64,000 nt of DNA from Serratia bockelmannii (GCF_008011855.1 NZ_VOUX01000032.1:151373-215372); one strand, 5' to 3'; positions 47,747 to 57,526 are shown, counted from the first letter of the stretch. Notes: generated by a model not told the origin, from the sequence alone. Made by a program: numbers and translations.

Positions 47747-49660
47747 TTAGGCGTCGAACGCCTGCGTTAACTGCTCCAGCTGTTCCTGCGCATCCAGCCA
47801 GGTCATTTCCGTCTCTTCGAGCGCGGATTTGGCCTGGCTTTGCTTTTGCAGGCAGTCGGTCAGTTCGGCCTTGCGGCTGATGTCGTACAGTGCGGGATCC
47901 GCCAACTGCTCTTCCACCGCCGCCAGTTCGGCGCCCAGTTTTTCCATCTGCTGTTCCAGCTTGGCGATCTGCTTGCGCAGCGGTTGGGTCTGCGTACGGA
48001 ACTCCGCCTCGCGGCGTTTTTGGTCCTTGCGCGCCTGCGCGCTGTTGCCGCCGCTCTCTTTTTCCGGTGCATCCTGCTGGTTTTCCTGGCGCTGCAGGTC
48101 GACAAGCCACTGCTGGTAGTCGTCGAGATCGCCCTCGAAAGGCTCGACCTGGCCGTCGTGTACCAAGTACAGATCGTCGGTGGTGGAGCGCAGCAGGTGA
48201 CGGTCGTGCGAGACCACCACCAACGCGCCTTCGAAATCGATCAGCGCCTCGGTCAGCGCCTGACGCATGTCGAGATCCAGGTGGTTGGTCGGTTCATCGA
48301 GCAGCAGCAGGTTCGGGCGTTGCCAGACGATCAGCGCCAGCACCAGCCGCGCCTTCTCGCCGCCGGAGAAACGTTCGGTCACTTCGCTGACCTTGTCGCC
48401 CTGGAACCCGAAACCGCCCAGGTAATCTCGCAGCTGCTGCTCCAGCACCCGTGGCGCGATGCGGCTCAGATGCTGCAACGGCGATTCGTCGGCGCGCAGG
48501 AATTCCAGCTGGTGCTGGGCGAAGTAACCCAGCTTGATGCCTTTCGCCAGGCCGATCTCGCCGCTCAGCGGTTCCAGGGTGCCGGCCAGCAGTTTGATCA
48601 ACGTCGATTTACCGGCGCCGTTGCGGCCGAGCAGGCCAATGCGTGAACCGGGTACCAGGTTCAGCTTGATTGACTTCAAGATCACTTTATCGCCATATCC
48701 GGCGCTGACTTTTTCCATGCGCAGCAGCGGGTTCGGCAGGCTTTCCGGCGGGCGGAAGCTGAAGGTGAACGGGTTGTCGACGTGCGCCGGGGCGATCAGC
48801 TCCATGCGCTCCAACATCTTGATGCGGCTCTGCGCCTGCTTGGCCTTGGAGGCCTTCGCCCGAAAACGGTCGATATAACTTTGCAGGTGCGCCACTTTTT
48901 CTTGCTGATGCTGATACAGCGACTGTTGCTGCGCCAATTTGGTGGCGCGCTGGCGTTCGAACGACGAGTAGTTGCCGGTGTATTCGTTCAGGGTCTGCTG
49001 TTCGATATGCAGGATCTTGTCGACAATCGGATCGAGGAAGTCGCGGTCATGCGAGATCAGCACCAGCGTGCCGGGGTAGCTTTTCAGCCAGCGCTCCAGC
49101 CAGATCACCGCATCGAGATCCAGGTGGTTGGTCGGTTCGTCGAGCAGCAGCAGGTCGGAACGGCACACCAGCGCCTGCGCCAGGTTGAGACGCATGCGCC
49201 AGCCGCCGGAAAAGTCGCGCACCGGGCTTTGCAGCTGTTCGTTGGAGAAGCCGAGGCCGTGCAGCAGGCTGGCGGCGCGGGAACGGATGGTCCAGGCGTC
49301 GATGGCGTCCAGCTTACCGTGCAGGGTGGCGATGGCGTGGCCGTCGTTGCGGTCGTTGGCGGCCTGCAGTTCGGCTTCGAGCTGGCGAAACTCGCGGTCG
49401 CCGTCGATAACATACTCGATCGCCGGCACATCCAGCGCCGGCGTCTCCTGGTTGACCCAGGCCAGCGCCCAGTTGCCGGGGAAGGTAAAGCTGCCGCCAT
49501 CCGCCGCGATCTCGCCCTTCAGCAGCGACAGCAGCGTGGATTTGCCGCAGCCATTTTTGCCCACCAGGCCGACCTTCTGACCTGGATTAACCGTCGCCGT
49601 GGCGTTGTCCAGCAGGACGCGGATGCCGCGTCGGATTTGTAGCGAGGAGAATACAATCAT
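47747..49660 (-). CDS. yheS: YheS, ABC-F ATPase
   Basis: YheS is a ribosome-associated ABC-F protein with two nucleotide-binding domains and no membrane part. The 637-residue product shows two Walker A loops (GLVGKNGCGKSTLL and GLLGRNGAGKSTLI), two signatures (FSGGWRMRLNLAQAL and FSGGEKARLVLAL), two LLLLDEPTNHLDLD motifs, and a charged linker between the domains. A coiled-coil C-terminal tail (about 540-635) is present. It is divergent from kefG. Confidence 0.95.
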   Translation of the reverse strand: MIVFSSLQIRRGIRVLLDNATATVNPGQKVGLVGKNGCGKSTLLSLLKGEIAADGGSFTFPGNWALAWVNQETPALDVPAIEYVIDGDREFRQLEAELQAANDRNDGHAIATLHGKLDAIDAWTIRSRAASLLHGLGFSNEQLQSPVRDFSGGWRMRLNLAQALVCRSDLLLLDEPTNHLDLDAVIWLERWLKSYPGTLVLISHDRDFLDPIVDKILHIEQQTLNEYTGNYSSFERQRATKLAQQQSLYQHQQEKVAHLQSYIDRFRAKASKAKQAQSRIKMLERMELIAPAHVDNPFTFSFRPPESLPNPLLRMEKVSAGYGDKVILKSIKLNLVPGSRIGLLGRNGAGKSTLIKLLAGTLEPLSGEIGLAKGIKLGYFAQHQLEFLRADESPLQHLSRIAPRVLEQQLRDYLGGFGFQGDKVSEVTERFSGGEKARLVLALIVWQRPNLLLLDEPTNHLDLDMRQALTEALIDFEGALVVVSHDRHLLRSTTDDLYLVHDGQVEPFEGDLDDYQQWLVDLQRQENQQDAPEKESGGNSAQARKDQKRREAEFRTQTQPLRKQIAKLEQQMEKLGAELAAVEEQLADPALYDISRKAELTDCLQKQSQAKSALEETEMTWLDAQEQLEQLTQAFDA

Positions 49661-49786
49661 AAAGCGCCGTATGTTCAGAGTATGTTAAATTATCATTAAG
49701 GTAACAGAACGCGCACCGCGCGCTGTTTTTGTCTTTGCGATGCATGGTAGCGGAAAACCGCTACTCTGACGACGCTTTGGAGGGGA

Positions 49787-50341
49787 ATGATGTCGCAGCC
49801 GCCCAAGGTCTTGCTGCTGTATGCCCATCCGGAATCCCATGACTCGGTGGCGAACCGGGTTTTGCTTCGACCGGCGCAGCAGTTGGAACATGTCACCGTG
49901 CACGATCTCTACGCGCACTATCCTGATTTTTTTATCGATATTCATCACGAACAACAGCTGCTGCGTGAGCATCAGGTCATCGTGTTTCAGCACCCTCTGT
50001 ATACCTACAGCTGTCCGGCGCTGCTGAAGGAGTGGCTGGATCGCGTGCTGTCGCGCGGCTTCGCCAGCGGGGTGGGCGGCAATGCGCTGGCGGGCAAATA
50101 CTGGCGCTCGGTGATCACCACCGGTGAGCCGGAAGGCGCCTACCGCACCGGCGGTTATAACCACTATCCGATGGAAGATATCCTGCGGCCGTTCGAGCTG
50201 ACCGCCGGGATGTGCCATATGCACTGGCTGACGCCGTTCGTGGTCTATTGGGCGCGGCGGCAGAAGCCGGAGGTGTTGCGCAGCCATGCAGACGCCTACG
50301 GCGAGTGGCTGAGCCACCCGCTGCCGCACGGAGGGCGGTGA
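49787..50341 (+). CDS. kefG: KefG, ancillary quinone-reductase-like subunit of KefB
   Basis: KefG is a flavodoxin-fold protein required for full activity of the KefB potassium efflux system. The 184-residue product begins [24 protein letters not shown] and has [26 protein letters not shown], as in E. coli. Two adjacent ATGs (49787 and 49790) could start it. It ends two bases before the kefB ATG. Confidence 0.95.
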   Translation: MMSQPPKVLLLYAHPESHDSVANRVLLRPAQQLEHVTVHDLYAHYPDFFIDIHHEQQLLREHQVIVFQHPLYTYSCPALLKEWLDRVLSRGFASGVGGNALAGKYWRSVITTGEPEGAYRTGGYNHYPMEDILRPFELTAGMCHMHWLTPFVVYWARRQKPEVLRSHADAYGEWLSHPLPHGGR

Positions 50342-50343
50342 CC

Positions 50344-52152
50344 ATGGAAGGATCGACCTTACTGACCGCCATTTTGCTGTTCCTGTTTGCCGCGGTGGTG
50401 ACGGTGCCGATCGCCCGTCGCCTGGGGATCGGCGCGGTGCTGGGCTATCTGATCGCCGGCATTGCCATCGGCCCTTGGGGATTGGGCTTCATCCGCGACG
50501 TTGACGAGATCCTGCACTTCTCCGAGCTGGGCGTGGTGTTCCTGATGTTCATCATCGGTCTGGAGCTGAACCCCAGCAAGCTGTGGGAACTGAGGCGCTC
50601 GATTTTCGGCGCCGGCGCCGGCCAGGTGTTGCTCACCGCGGCGGTGCTGGGCGCGTTGCTGTACCTGACGCACTTCGCCTGGCAGGCGGCGGTGATCGGC
50701 GGTATCGGCCTGGCGATGTCTTCCACCGCCATGGCGCTGCAGCTGATGCGCGAAAAGGGCATGAACCGCAACGAAGGGGGGCAGCTCGGTTTCTCGGTGC
50801 TGCTGTTCCAGGATATGGCGGTGATCCCGGCGTTGGCGTTGATCCCCATTCTGGCCGGCGCCGGCGGCACCAGCGACGACTGGGCGAAGATCGCGCTCAA
50901 GGTCGCGGCGTTCGGCGGCATGCTGATCGGCGGACGCTTTCTGCTGCGGCCGCTGTTCCGCTATATCGCCGCCTCCGGCGTGCGCGAGATTTTCACCGAC
51001 GCGGCGCTGTTGTTGGTGCTCGGCTCGGCGCTGTTTATGGAGGCGCTCGGCCTGTCGATGGCGCTCGGCACCTTCATCGCCGGGGTGCTGTTGGCGGAGA
51101 GCGAATATCGCCACGAACTGGAGATCTCCATCGAGCCGTTTAAAGGGCTGCTGCTGGGGCTGTTCTTTATCTCGGTGGGCATGGTGTTGAATATCGGCGT
51201 GCTCTACACCCACCTGGCCGAGGTGTTGATCGGCGTACTGGCGCTGGTGGCGGTCAAATCCGGCGTGCTCTATGGCGTGTCGCGTCTGTTCGGCCTGCGT
51301 AGCTCGGTGCGGCTGCAGTTTGCCGGGGTGCTCAGCCAGGGCGGTGAGTTTGCCTTCGTGCTGTTTTCGGCGGCGGGGGCGCAAAAGGTGCTGCAGCCGG
51401 ATCAACTCTCTTTGCTGCTGGTGGTGGTGACGCTGTCGATGATGACCACGCCGCTGCTGATGCAGGCCATCGACCGCATTTTGGCGCGCCGCTATAACGC
51501 TAAAGGCGAAGACGAGGAAACGCCGTACGTAGAGGATGACGATCCGCAGGTGATCATCGTCGGCTTCGGGCGTTTCGGCCAGGTGATCGGCCGCCTGTTG
51601 ATGGCCAACAAAATGCGCATTACCGTGCTGGAGCGCGATGTCAGCGCCGTCGGCGTGCTGCGGCGTTACGGTTACCAGGTTTATTACGGCGACGCCACCG
51701 AGCTGGAGCTGCTGCGCGCGGCGGGCGCCGAGAAGGCCAAGTCGATCGTGATCACCTGCAATGAGCCGGAAGACACCATGGAGATCGTGCGGCTGTGCCA
51801 ACAGCACTTCCCGAACCTGAGCATTCTGGCGCGTGCGCGCGGCCGCGTGGAGGCGCATGAGCTGCTGCAGGCGGGCGTGAAACAGTTCAGCCGCGAAACC
51901 TTCTCCAGCGCGCTGGAACTGGGGCGCAAGGCGCTGATGGAGTTGGGCATGCACCCGCATCAGGCTTTCCGCGCCCAGCAGCATTTCCGCCGCCTGGATA
52001 TGCGCATGCTGCGTGAGCTGATGCCGCCGCATCAGGGCGACGTGGCGCAAATTTCCCGCGTGAAAGAGGCGCGGCGCGAGCTGGAAGAGCTGTTCCATCG
52101 CGAAATGCAAAAAGAAAGTCGCCAGTTCGACGGCTGGGACGAATACGAATAA
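50344..52152 (+). CDS. kefB: KefB, glutathione-gated K+/H+ antiporter
   Basis: KefB releases potassium, acidifying the cytoplasm and protecting against electrophiles such as methylglyoxal; glutathione keeps it closed. The 602-residue product has an N-terminal CPA2 antiporter domain of about twelve membrane segments (to about residue 380) and a C-terminal RCK domain starting [20 protein letters not shown] 50344 ([17 protein letters not shown]) is the family start; the longer frame lies in kefG. It is followed by yheV after 14 bases. Confidence 0.96.
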   Translation: MEGSTLLTAILLFLFAAVVTVPIARRLGIGAVLGYLIAGIAIGPWGLGFIRDVDEILHFSELGVVFLMFIIGLELNPSKLWELRRSIFGAGAGQVLLTAAVLGALLYLTHFAWQAAVIGGIGLAMSSTAMALQLMREKGMNRNEGGQLGFSVLLFQDMAVIPALALIPILAGAGGTSDDWAKIALKVAAFGGMLIGGRFLLRPLFRYIAASGVREIFTDAALLLVLGSALFMEALGLSMALGTFIAGVLLAESEYRHELEISIEPFKGLLLGLFFISVGMVLNIGVLYTHLAEVLIGVLALVAVKSGVLYGVSRLFGLRSSVRLQFAGVLSQGGEFAFVLFSAAGAQKVLQPDQLSLLLVVVTLSMMTTPLLMQAIDRILARRYNAKGEDEETPYVEDDDPQVIIVGFGRFGQVIGRLLMANKMRITVLERDVSAVGVLRRYGYQVYYGDATELELLRAAGAEKAKSIVITCNEPEDTMEIVRLCQQHFPNLSILARARGRVEAHELLQAGVKQFSRETFSSALELGRKALMELGMHPHQAFRAQQHFRRLDMRMLRELMPPHQGDVAQISRVKEARRELEELFHREMQKESRQFDGWDEYE

Positions 52153-52166
52153 GCGGGAGCATAACG

Positions 52167-52370
52167 ATGTCTGCAACACGTAAGAGATTTATCGCCGGGG
52201 CGGTGTGCCCGAGCTGTAGCGCTATGGATACGTTGGCGGTATGGCGGGAGGATCAGGTGGAAGTGGTGGAGTGCGTCAAGTGCGGACACCATCAGCGCCA
52301 GACCGAACAGCAGGTGGAAAAACACGTTCGCCCGCAAGAGCAGGTGATCGGCATTTTCCAGCCGAAGTAG
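52167..52370 (+). CDS. yheV: YheV, putative zinc-ribbon protein
   Basis: This 67-residue protein has two CxxC pairs, VCPSC (about residues 13-17) and VKCGHH preceded by Cys in VVECVKC, suggesting a small zinc ribbon. It matches E. coli YheV, of unknown function. It follows kefB closely and is probably cotranscribed. Confidence 0.9.
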   Translation: MSATRKRFIAGAVCPSCSAMDTLAVWREDQVEVVECVKCGHHQRQTEQQVEKHVRPQEQVIGIFQPK

Positions 52371-52482
52371 CGTTTTTTTATCCCGGAGGGTACAGCGAGG
52401 CAGATTTCCGTTACAATCTGTCCGGAAAAGGCGCGCATCCCGATAACGGTGCGCGTCCTAGTAGCCAACGGTAGGAGATATC

Positions 52483-53070
52483 ATGAAAGTAGCAAAAGAC
52501 TTGGTGGTCAGCCTGGCTTACCAAGTACGTACAGAAGACGGTGTTTTGGTTGATGAGTCTCCGGTGAGCGCACCGCTGGACTATCTGCACGGGCATGGTT
52601 CTCTGATCGCAGGTCTGGAAAAAGCACTCGAAGGCCACGACGTTGGCGATCGTTTTGACGTTCACGTCGGCGCGAACGACGCGTACGGCAACTACGACGA
52701 AAACCTGGTGCAGCGCGTACCGAAAGACGTCTTCATGGGCGTTGACGAACTGCAGGTCGGCATGCGTTTTCTGGCTGACACCGATCAGGGCCCGGTACCG
52801 GTTGAAATCACCGAAGTTGACGGTGACCACGTCGTGGTTGACGGCAACCACATGCTGGCCGGCCAAAACCTGAACTTCAACGTGGAAGTTGTCGCGATCC
52901 GCGAAGCGACCGCAGAAGAGCTGGCGCACGGTCACGTACACGGCGAGCACGACCATCACCACGAGCACGGTGAAGGTTGCTGCGGCGGTCACGGCCACAG
53001 CCACGATCACGACCATGGTCACGACCACGGTAAAGGCGGTTGCGGTAACGGTGGTTGCGGCTGCCACTAA
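52483..53070 (+). CDS. slyD: SlyD, FKBP-type prolyl isomerase and metallochaperone
   Basis: SlyD is a cytosolic prolyl isomerase and chaperone that also delivers nickel for hydrogenase maturation. The 195-residue protein has the FKBP domain (1-69 and about 130-146), an inserted chaperone flap, and a His/Cys/Gly-rich metal-binding tail (about 149-195, with HVHGEHDHHHEHG and CCGG). A TACAAT -10-like box is at 52412-52417. It is followed by a strong terminator. Confidence 0.96.
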   Translation: MKVAKDLVVSLAYQVRTEDGVLVDESPVSAPLDYLHGHGSLIAGLEKALEGHDVGDRFDVHVGANDAYGNYDENLVQRVPKDVFMGVDELQVGMRFLADTDQGPVPVEITEVDGDHVVVDGNHMLAGQNLNFNVEVVAIREATAEELAHGHVHGEHDHHHEHGEGCCGGHGHSHDHDHGHDHGKGGCGNGGCGCH

Positions 53071-53093
53071 GCAGAACGCAATCCCGAGACAAG

Positions 53094-53120
53094 AGGGCGG
53101 CCATTGGCTGCCCTTTTTTA
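53094..53120 (+). terminator. slyD terminator
   Basis: A 9-bp stem (53094-53102 with 53106-53114, one wobble pair, loop ATT) is followed by a run of seven Ts. It ends slyD 43 bases before the next gene. Confidence 0.92.
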
Positions 53121-53162
53121 TGCGCGGCGCACCAGGCGCCGAACGGCACAACAGGACATGCC

Positions 53163-54191
53163 ATGGCCACCATGAAAGACGTTGCGCGCCGCGCCGGCGT
53201 TTCCACGGCCACCGTCAGCCGGGTGATCAATAATACCGCCTACGTTGAACCGGTGACCCGCGAACGCGTCGAGAAAGCGATGCGCGAGTTCAATTACCAC
53301 CGCAACGCCGCCGCGCTGGCACTGGCGAAAAGAAGCGGCAATATGCTGGGGTTGCTGACCGGCAACCTCGACGATCCGTTTTTCTCGCGCCTGGCGCGGG
53401 GCGTGGAAGACATCACGCGGCAGGCTGGCGTGCGTTTGATGTTGTGCAGCGGCGGGCATCAGGCCGAACTGGAAAAAAGCGGCCTCGACTTTCTCATCAA
53501 TCAGGGATGCGAAGCCATTGTGGCGCACGTCACGCGCATGGGAGAAGAGGAGCTGCTGCGCTACGCCGCCCACACGCCCGCGCTGGTGCTGGTCAATCGC
53601 TACCTGCCGGCCATCGCCAATCGTTGTATTTGGCTCGACAATGCCAAGGCGGCACAGGCGGCGACCGAGCTACTCATTCGCCAGGGGCATCGGAGAATCG
53701 CCTGCGTGACGGCGGATTTGCCGATCGACGACCGCGCACAGCGGTTAGCGGGTTACCGCAAGGCCATGGCCGCCGCTGGTATTGAGGTGCCCGGAGCCTG
53801 GATCATCAGCGTGCCCTTCAACGAGAAAGGGGGCGAGTTGGCGGCCGAGCGCGTGCTGGCCAGCGACCCACGCTTCACCGCCGCAGTGACGTTCAACGAC
53901 GTGATGGCCGCCGGCATGATGCGCACCTGCCATCAACGGCACATTCAGTTGCCCGATGCGCTGTCGATCGTTGGCTTTGACGACATTGCCCTGGCGAAAT
54001 ATCTCCACCCTTCGCTGACCACTGTGCATTACCCCATCGAGAAAATGGCCCGACGCGCCGCGCGCCTCGCGCTGCAGATCCACAGCGGCAGCGACGTCGC
54101 GCCGCAGAACAACCGCTTTTCGGCCGAGCTTATCCTGCGAGACTCTGTCACCGACGGCGAGCCGCATGAGCAAAGCAAGCGCGGCGAATGA
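53163..54191 (+). CDS. LacI/GalR-family transcriptional regulator
   Basis: This 342-residue protein has a LacI-type helix-turn-helix at residues 1-52 (MATMKDVARRAGVSTATVSRVINNTAYV, then YHRNAAALALAKRSG) and a ligand-binding domain (LGLLTGNLDDPFFSRLARGVED, VTFNDVMAAGMM, LSIVGFDDIALAKYLHPSLTTV). ATG 53163 follows AGGA. It is inferred to control the NhaC-family and MalY-type genes downstream, through the operator at 54216-54233. The effector is unknown. The cassette lies between slyD and slyX, which adjoin in E. coli. Confidence 0.88.
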   Translation: MATMKDVARRAGVSTATVSRVINNTAYVEPVTRERVEKAMREFNYHRNAAALALAKRSGNMLGLLTGNLDDPFFSRLARGVEDITRQAGVRLMLCSGGHQAELEKSGLDFLINQGCEAIVAHVTRMGEEELLRYAAHTPALVLVNRYLPAIANRCIWLDNAKAAQAATELLIRQGHRRIACVTADLPIDDRAQRLAGYRKAMAAAGIEVPGAWIISVPFNEKGGELAAERVLASDPRFTAAVTFNDVMAAGMMRTCHQRHIQLPDALSIVGFDDIALAKYLHPSLTTVHYPIEKMARRAARLALQIHSGSDVAPQNNRFSAELILRDSVTDGEPHEQSKRGE

Positions 54192-54215
54192 GAGGCAAGT
54201 CACACAACGTGAGCG

Positions 54216-54233
54216 CATGAAACCGATTACATG
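54216..54233. promoter_or_regulatory. LacI-family operator upstream of the NhaC-family gene
   Basis: CATGAAACCGATTACATG is a near-perfect 18-base palindrome with central CG (half-sites CATGNAAN / NTTNCATG), the form of GalR/LacI-type operators. It lies between the regulator stop and the antiporter ATG. No convincing -35/-10 pair could be placed beside it. Confidence 0.75.
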
Positions 54234-54313
54234 GCCGGTTGCCTGCGCTCACATCCTCCGATTATCGAAGCCATTACGCTGTTGCAGTACCCCATCTTCA
54301 ACAGGAGCCGTAT

Positions 54314-55753
54314 ATGGATAATAAGAAAACGCTCAACCTTGGGTTGGCGACGCTGCCGATTGTGGCCATGCTGTTGCTGCTCATCATCGGCTATGGCCAG
54401 TTTGGCCTGCGCATTGAACCGCTTCTGCTGGTTTCCGCCGCCATCACCGCCGCGCTGGCCTGGTGGCAAGGTTACCGCTGGGACGACATCATCGAGGCCA
54501 TCGTGGCCAAGCTGGCGAAGGCCATGCCGGTGATCATGATCCTGATCTGCGTAGGTGGCCTGATCGGCACCTGGATGATCAGCGGTACAATCCCTTACAT
54601 GGTGTATTGGGGGCTGAAGCTGATCAGTCCGCAATATATTCTGATTGCCGCGTTCTTCATCACCAGCGTGATCTCGGTGTGCACCGGCACCTCGTGGGGG
54701 GCAGCCGGCACCGTGGGCGTGGCGCTGATGGGCGTGGCCGCCGGTTTAGACGTGCCGCTGGCCGCCGCGGCTGGGGCGGTGGTGTCCGGCGCCTACTTCG
54801 GCGACAAAATTTCGCCGTTGTCCGATTCGACGAACTTCGCGGCTATCGTTGCGGATACCGATCTCTACAGCCATATCCAGCATCTGATGTACACGACGTT
54901 GCCGAGCTTCATCCTGGCCGCCGTGGTGTACCTGATCGCCGGCCACACCGGCGCGGTGGGCAGCGTGGCAACGCCGGAAAAAGTGACCGAAATCGTCAGC
55001 GCGCTTGAGGGGCTGTACCATTTCAACCTGCTGTTGATCCTGCCACCGGTGCTGGTGCTGTGGGGCGCAGTGACCAAACGGCCGGTGATCCCTGTCATGC
55101 TGGCCGCCTGCGCGCTGGCGATCGCCATCGGCGTCGCGCTGCAGGGTTTTAGCCTGCAACAGGGGCTGAATGCGTTGATGGACGGCTTCAATCTGTCGAT
55201 GTTCGCCAGCCAGGGCCATAACGTCGAAGGGATCGTCGCCGATGTGCCGCGCCTGCTGAACCGCGGCGGCATGTTCTCGATGATGAGTACGATCCTGCTG
55301 GTGTTCTGCGCCTTTTCCTTCGCCGGCGCCCTGACGCTGACCGGCGCCCTGACGGTGATCATCAGCCGGCTGCTGCACGTGGTGCACACCACCGGCCAAC
55401 TGATCGCCGCCACCGTTGCCACCACGATCCTGGTGACCGGCGCGACCAGCGACGGCAAGCTGGCGCTGCTGATCCCAGCGGAGCTGTTCAAAGGGGCCTA
55501 TCGGCGCATGGGGCTGGACAACAAAAACCTGTCGCGCACCGTCGAGGATGCGGGCACCGTTATCGAGCCGCTGATCCCGTGGACGGCCGCCGGTATTTAC
55601 ATGGCGACCACGCTGGGGGTCAGCACGCTCGATCTGCTGCCGTGGGCGATCCAATGTTATGCCGCGGTGGTGTTCGCCCTGATTTATGGGTTCGCCGGCT
55701 TCGGTATCGCCAAACTTCAACCTCAGAACGATTTGCAGCGTAAGGAAGCCTGA
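54314..55753 (+). CDS. NhaC-family Na+/H+ antiporter-like transporter
   Basis: This 479-residue inner-membrane protein has about eleven to twelve hydrophobic segments. The segment VVSGAYFGDKISPLSDSTNFAA is characteristic of the NhaC family, whose members exchange Na+ and H+ or carry organic substrates such as malate/lactate. I chose ATG 54314 after CAGGAG; the upstream extension crosses the operator. It is followed at one base by a MalY/PatB-type gene, so a substrate of that enzyme, and not sodium alone, may be what it moves. This is inference. Confidence 0.85.
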   Translation: MDNKKTLNLGLATLPIVAMLLLLIIGYGQFGLRIEPLLLVSAAITAALAWWQGYRWDDIIEAIVAKLAKAMPVIMILICVGGLIGTWMISGTIPYMVYWGLKLISPQYILIAAFFITSVISVCTGTSWGAAGTVGVALMGVAAGLDVPLAAAAGAVVSGAYFGDKISPLSDSTNFAAIVADTDLYSHIQHLMYTTLPSFILAAVVYLIAGHTGAVGSVATPEKVTEIVSALEGLYHFNLLLILPPVLVLWGAVTKRPVIPVMLAACALAIAIGVALQGFSLQQGLNALMDGFNLSMFASQGHNVEGIVADVPRLLNRGGMFSMMSTILLVFCAFSFAGALTLTGALTVIISRLLHVVHTTGQLIAATVATTILVTGATSDGKLALLIPAELFKGAYRRMGLDNKNLSRTVEDAGTVIEPLIPWTAAGIYMATTLGVSTLDLLPWAIQCYAAVVFALIYGFAGFGIAKLQPQNDLQRKEA

Positions 55754-55754
55754 C

Positions 55755-56927
55755 ATGACGAGTCATTTCAACGCCATCATCGATCGCCACAACACCAGCT
55801 CCGTGAAGTGGGACTTCATCGACCGCTATCTGCAACTGGATGGCAGCGAACTGTTGCCGATGTGGGTGTCCGATTTCGATTTTCCATGTCCGCCAGAGGT
55901 GCAACAGGCGCTGCATCAGCGGGTGGACCACGGGGTCTTTGGCTACAGCGAACGTGACGACGCCTACTATCAGGCGGCGATCGACTGGTTCGCCAAACGG
56001 CACGACTTGCCGCTGCGGCGTGAGTGGTTTACGTCGATTGAGGGGGTGGTGCCCGGATTGGCGATGCTGATCCAACTGCTCAGCAAGCCGGGGGACGGTG
56101 TGGTGGTGCAGGGGCCGTATTATGGCTCGTTCGCCAAGATAGTCACCATGAATGGCAGAGAGGTGCTTGAGAATCCTCTGTTGAAAACTCCGCAGGGATA
56201 TCGGATCGATTTCGACCAGTTGGCTGCCTGTCTGGCGCAGCGTAAACCGCCGCTGTTGTTGCTGTGCAATCCGCACAATCCGACAGGCCGTTGCTGGCGC
56301 CGCGATGAACTGGAGCGGCTCATGGCGCTTTGCCATACCCACGACGTTACGGTGATCTCCGATGAGATCTGGGCCGATCTGCTGCTGCCCGGCGAGACGT
56401 TTACGTCGGTGTTGCATCTGGACAAGAAATATCGCGAGCGAGCGATTGCGGCGACGTCCGCCAGCAAAACGTTCGGCCTTTCCTCGCTGCGCATTTCGAA
56501 TTTCCTGATCCCCAACGCTCGGCTTCGGCAGGCGTTTGTCGATCGGCTGAATGCCCACGGGCTGGATGTGTTCAACGCGCTATCGATGACGGCGGCGACC
56601 GCGGCCTATCAACGGGGTGCTGTCTGGCTTGATGAGCTGCTCAGCTACCTGGCGGAGAATCGGCGTTGGTTTGAACGGGCGCTGGCGGCCGCCGCGCCCT
56701 GGTGCACGATGACCCAGGCAGAAGGGACCTATCTCGCCTGGCTGGATTGCCGTGCACTGGGTTTGAGCGATGCTGACTTACAGCAGGCGCTGGTGGCGGT
56801 GGCAAAGCTGGCTCCGTCGATGGGCAGCGGTTTCGGCCCGCAGGGGAGCGGTTTTATCCGCATCAACCTGGGGTGCCCGCGCCGGTATCTCGAGCGTGCC
56901 GTCGATGGGTTGGCACGCCTGAAATAA
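55755..56927 (+). CDS. MalY/PatB-type aminotransferase-fold C-S lyase
   Basis: This 390-residue PLP enzyme belongs to the MalY/PatB group of fold-type I C-S lyases that split cystathionine or related S-linked amino acids. The PLP lysine is Lys238 (SASKTFGLSSLRIS), with Asp203 (SDEIWADLLL), Asn172 (CNPHNPTG) and the C-terminal carboxylate-binding Arg in GFIRINLGCPR. It begins MTSHFNAIIDRHNTSSVKWD, resembling MalY/PatB. It is one base after the NhaC-type gene and converges with slyX. Its true substrate is unknown. Confidence 0.85.
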   Translation: MTSHFNAIIDRHNTSSVKWDFIDRYLQLDGSELLPMWVSDFDFPCPPEVQQALHQRVDHGVFGYSERDDAYYQAAIDWFAKRHDLPLRREWFTSIEGVVPGLAMLIQLLSKPGDGVVVQGPYYGSFAKIVTMNGREVLENPLLKTPQGYRIDFDQLAACLAQRKPPLLLLCNPHNPTGRCWRRDELERLMALCHTHDVTVISDEIWADLLLPGETFTSVLHLDKKYRERAIAATSASKTFGLSSLRISNFLIPNARLRQAFVDRLNAHGLDVFNALSMTAATAAYQRGAVWLDELLSYLAENRRWFERALAAAAPWCTMTQAEGTYLAWLDCRALGLSDADLQQALVAVAKLAPSMGSGFGPQGSGFIRINLGCPRRYLERAVDGLARLK

Positions 56928-56942
56928 CCGCGCAACGGACCC

Positions 56943-57170
56943 TCAATAGTGCGGCGGAGGGGTTTCTTCCGATTGCGAGGCGATCATTGAGGTTTGGGTC
57001 GAGCGCAGCTTGTCGGTCAACATGCGCAGGTGTTCGCGCATCTTCAGCATTTCCATTTGATGCTGGGTAACGGTCTGGTTGAGCTCTTCGATGGTGAGCT
57101 CTTGGAAAGCCTGACGGCTCTCCAGTTCTTCAAGCCGCTGTAGCAGGCGTTGAATGTCGGCGTTGTGCAT
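56943..57170 (-). CDS. slyX: SlyX
   Basis: SlyX is a small protein of unknown function found beside slyD in enterobacteria. The 75-residue product is mostly a coiled coil (about residues 5-58, [23 protein letters not shown] in outline) with the family ending PPPHY. It is divergent from fkpA, as in E. coli. Confidence 0.94.
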   Translation of the reverse strand: MHNADIQRLLQRLEELESRQAFQELTIEELNQTVTQHQMEMLKMREHLRMLTDKLRSTQTSMIASQSEETPPPHY

Positions 57171-57526
57171 GAGGCTACCTCTGACGCGATAAAATCCTGA
57201 TTCGGCGCTATGGTAACAGCTGGCGCCGGGTTTGCTCGCGCTATTTCTTCAGACGGCGCGCAACGTTGCGATCGGCAGTGTAAAGTGCTGAAAAGTTGCG
57301 CGCCCGATACGCTGTTTTTTGCTAACCTCGCCGAATATTCTGCAAGAAAAATCTGATTTATCATGCGAGTAGCACTCAGGGGGAAACTTCTCGGCAAAGT
57401 GGGAGTCACACTTTGACTCGATTGGTTACCTGTGCGACTGTTTTGTTTTGTTTCAGGCAGCTATAGTAGCCCGGTTATCTTACCTAATGATTGTTTGGGG
57501 CATTGCTTCAGACACTGGAGAAATGG
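57171..57526 (+). promoter_or_regulatory. slyX-fkpA divergent region with sigma-E-like promoter
   Basis: In this 356-base gap, GGAAACTT at 57382-57389 and TCACA at 57406-57410 are 16 bases apart, resembling a sigma-E promoter; fkpA is sigma-E controlled in E. coli. A separate TATAGT box at 57462-57467 lacks a good -35. No small gene was recognised. Confidence 0.45.

Noticed and set aside
50359..52179. A 606-codon open frame antisense to kefB
   Set aside because: Gln/His/Arg-rich composition typical of the reverse strand of GC-rich membrane protein genes; kefB on the other strand is unmistakable.
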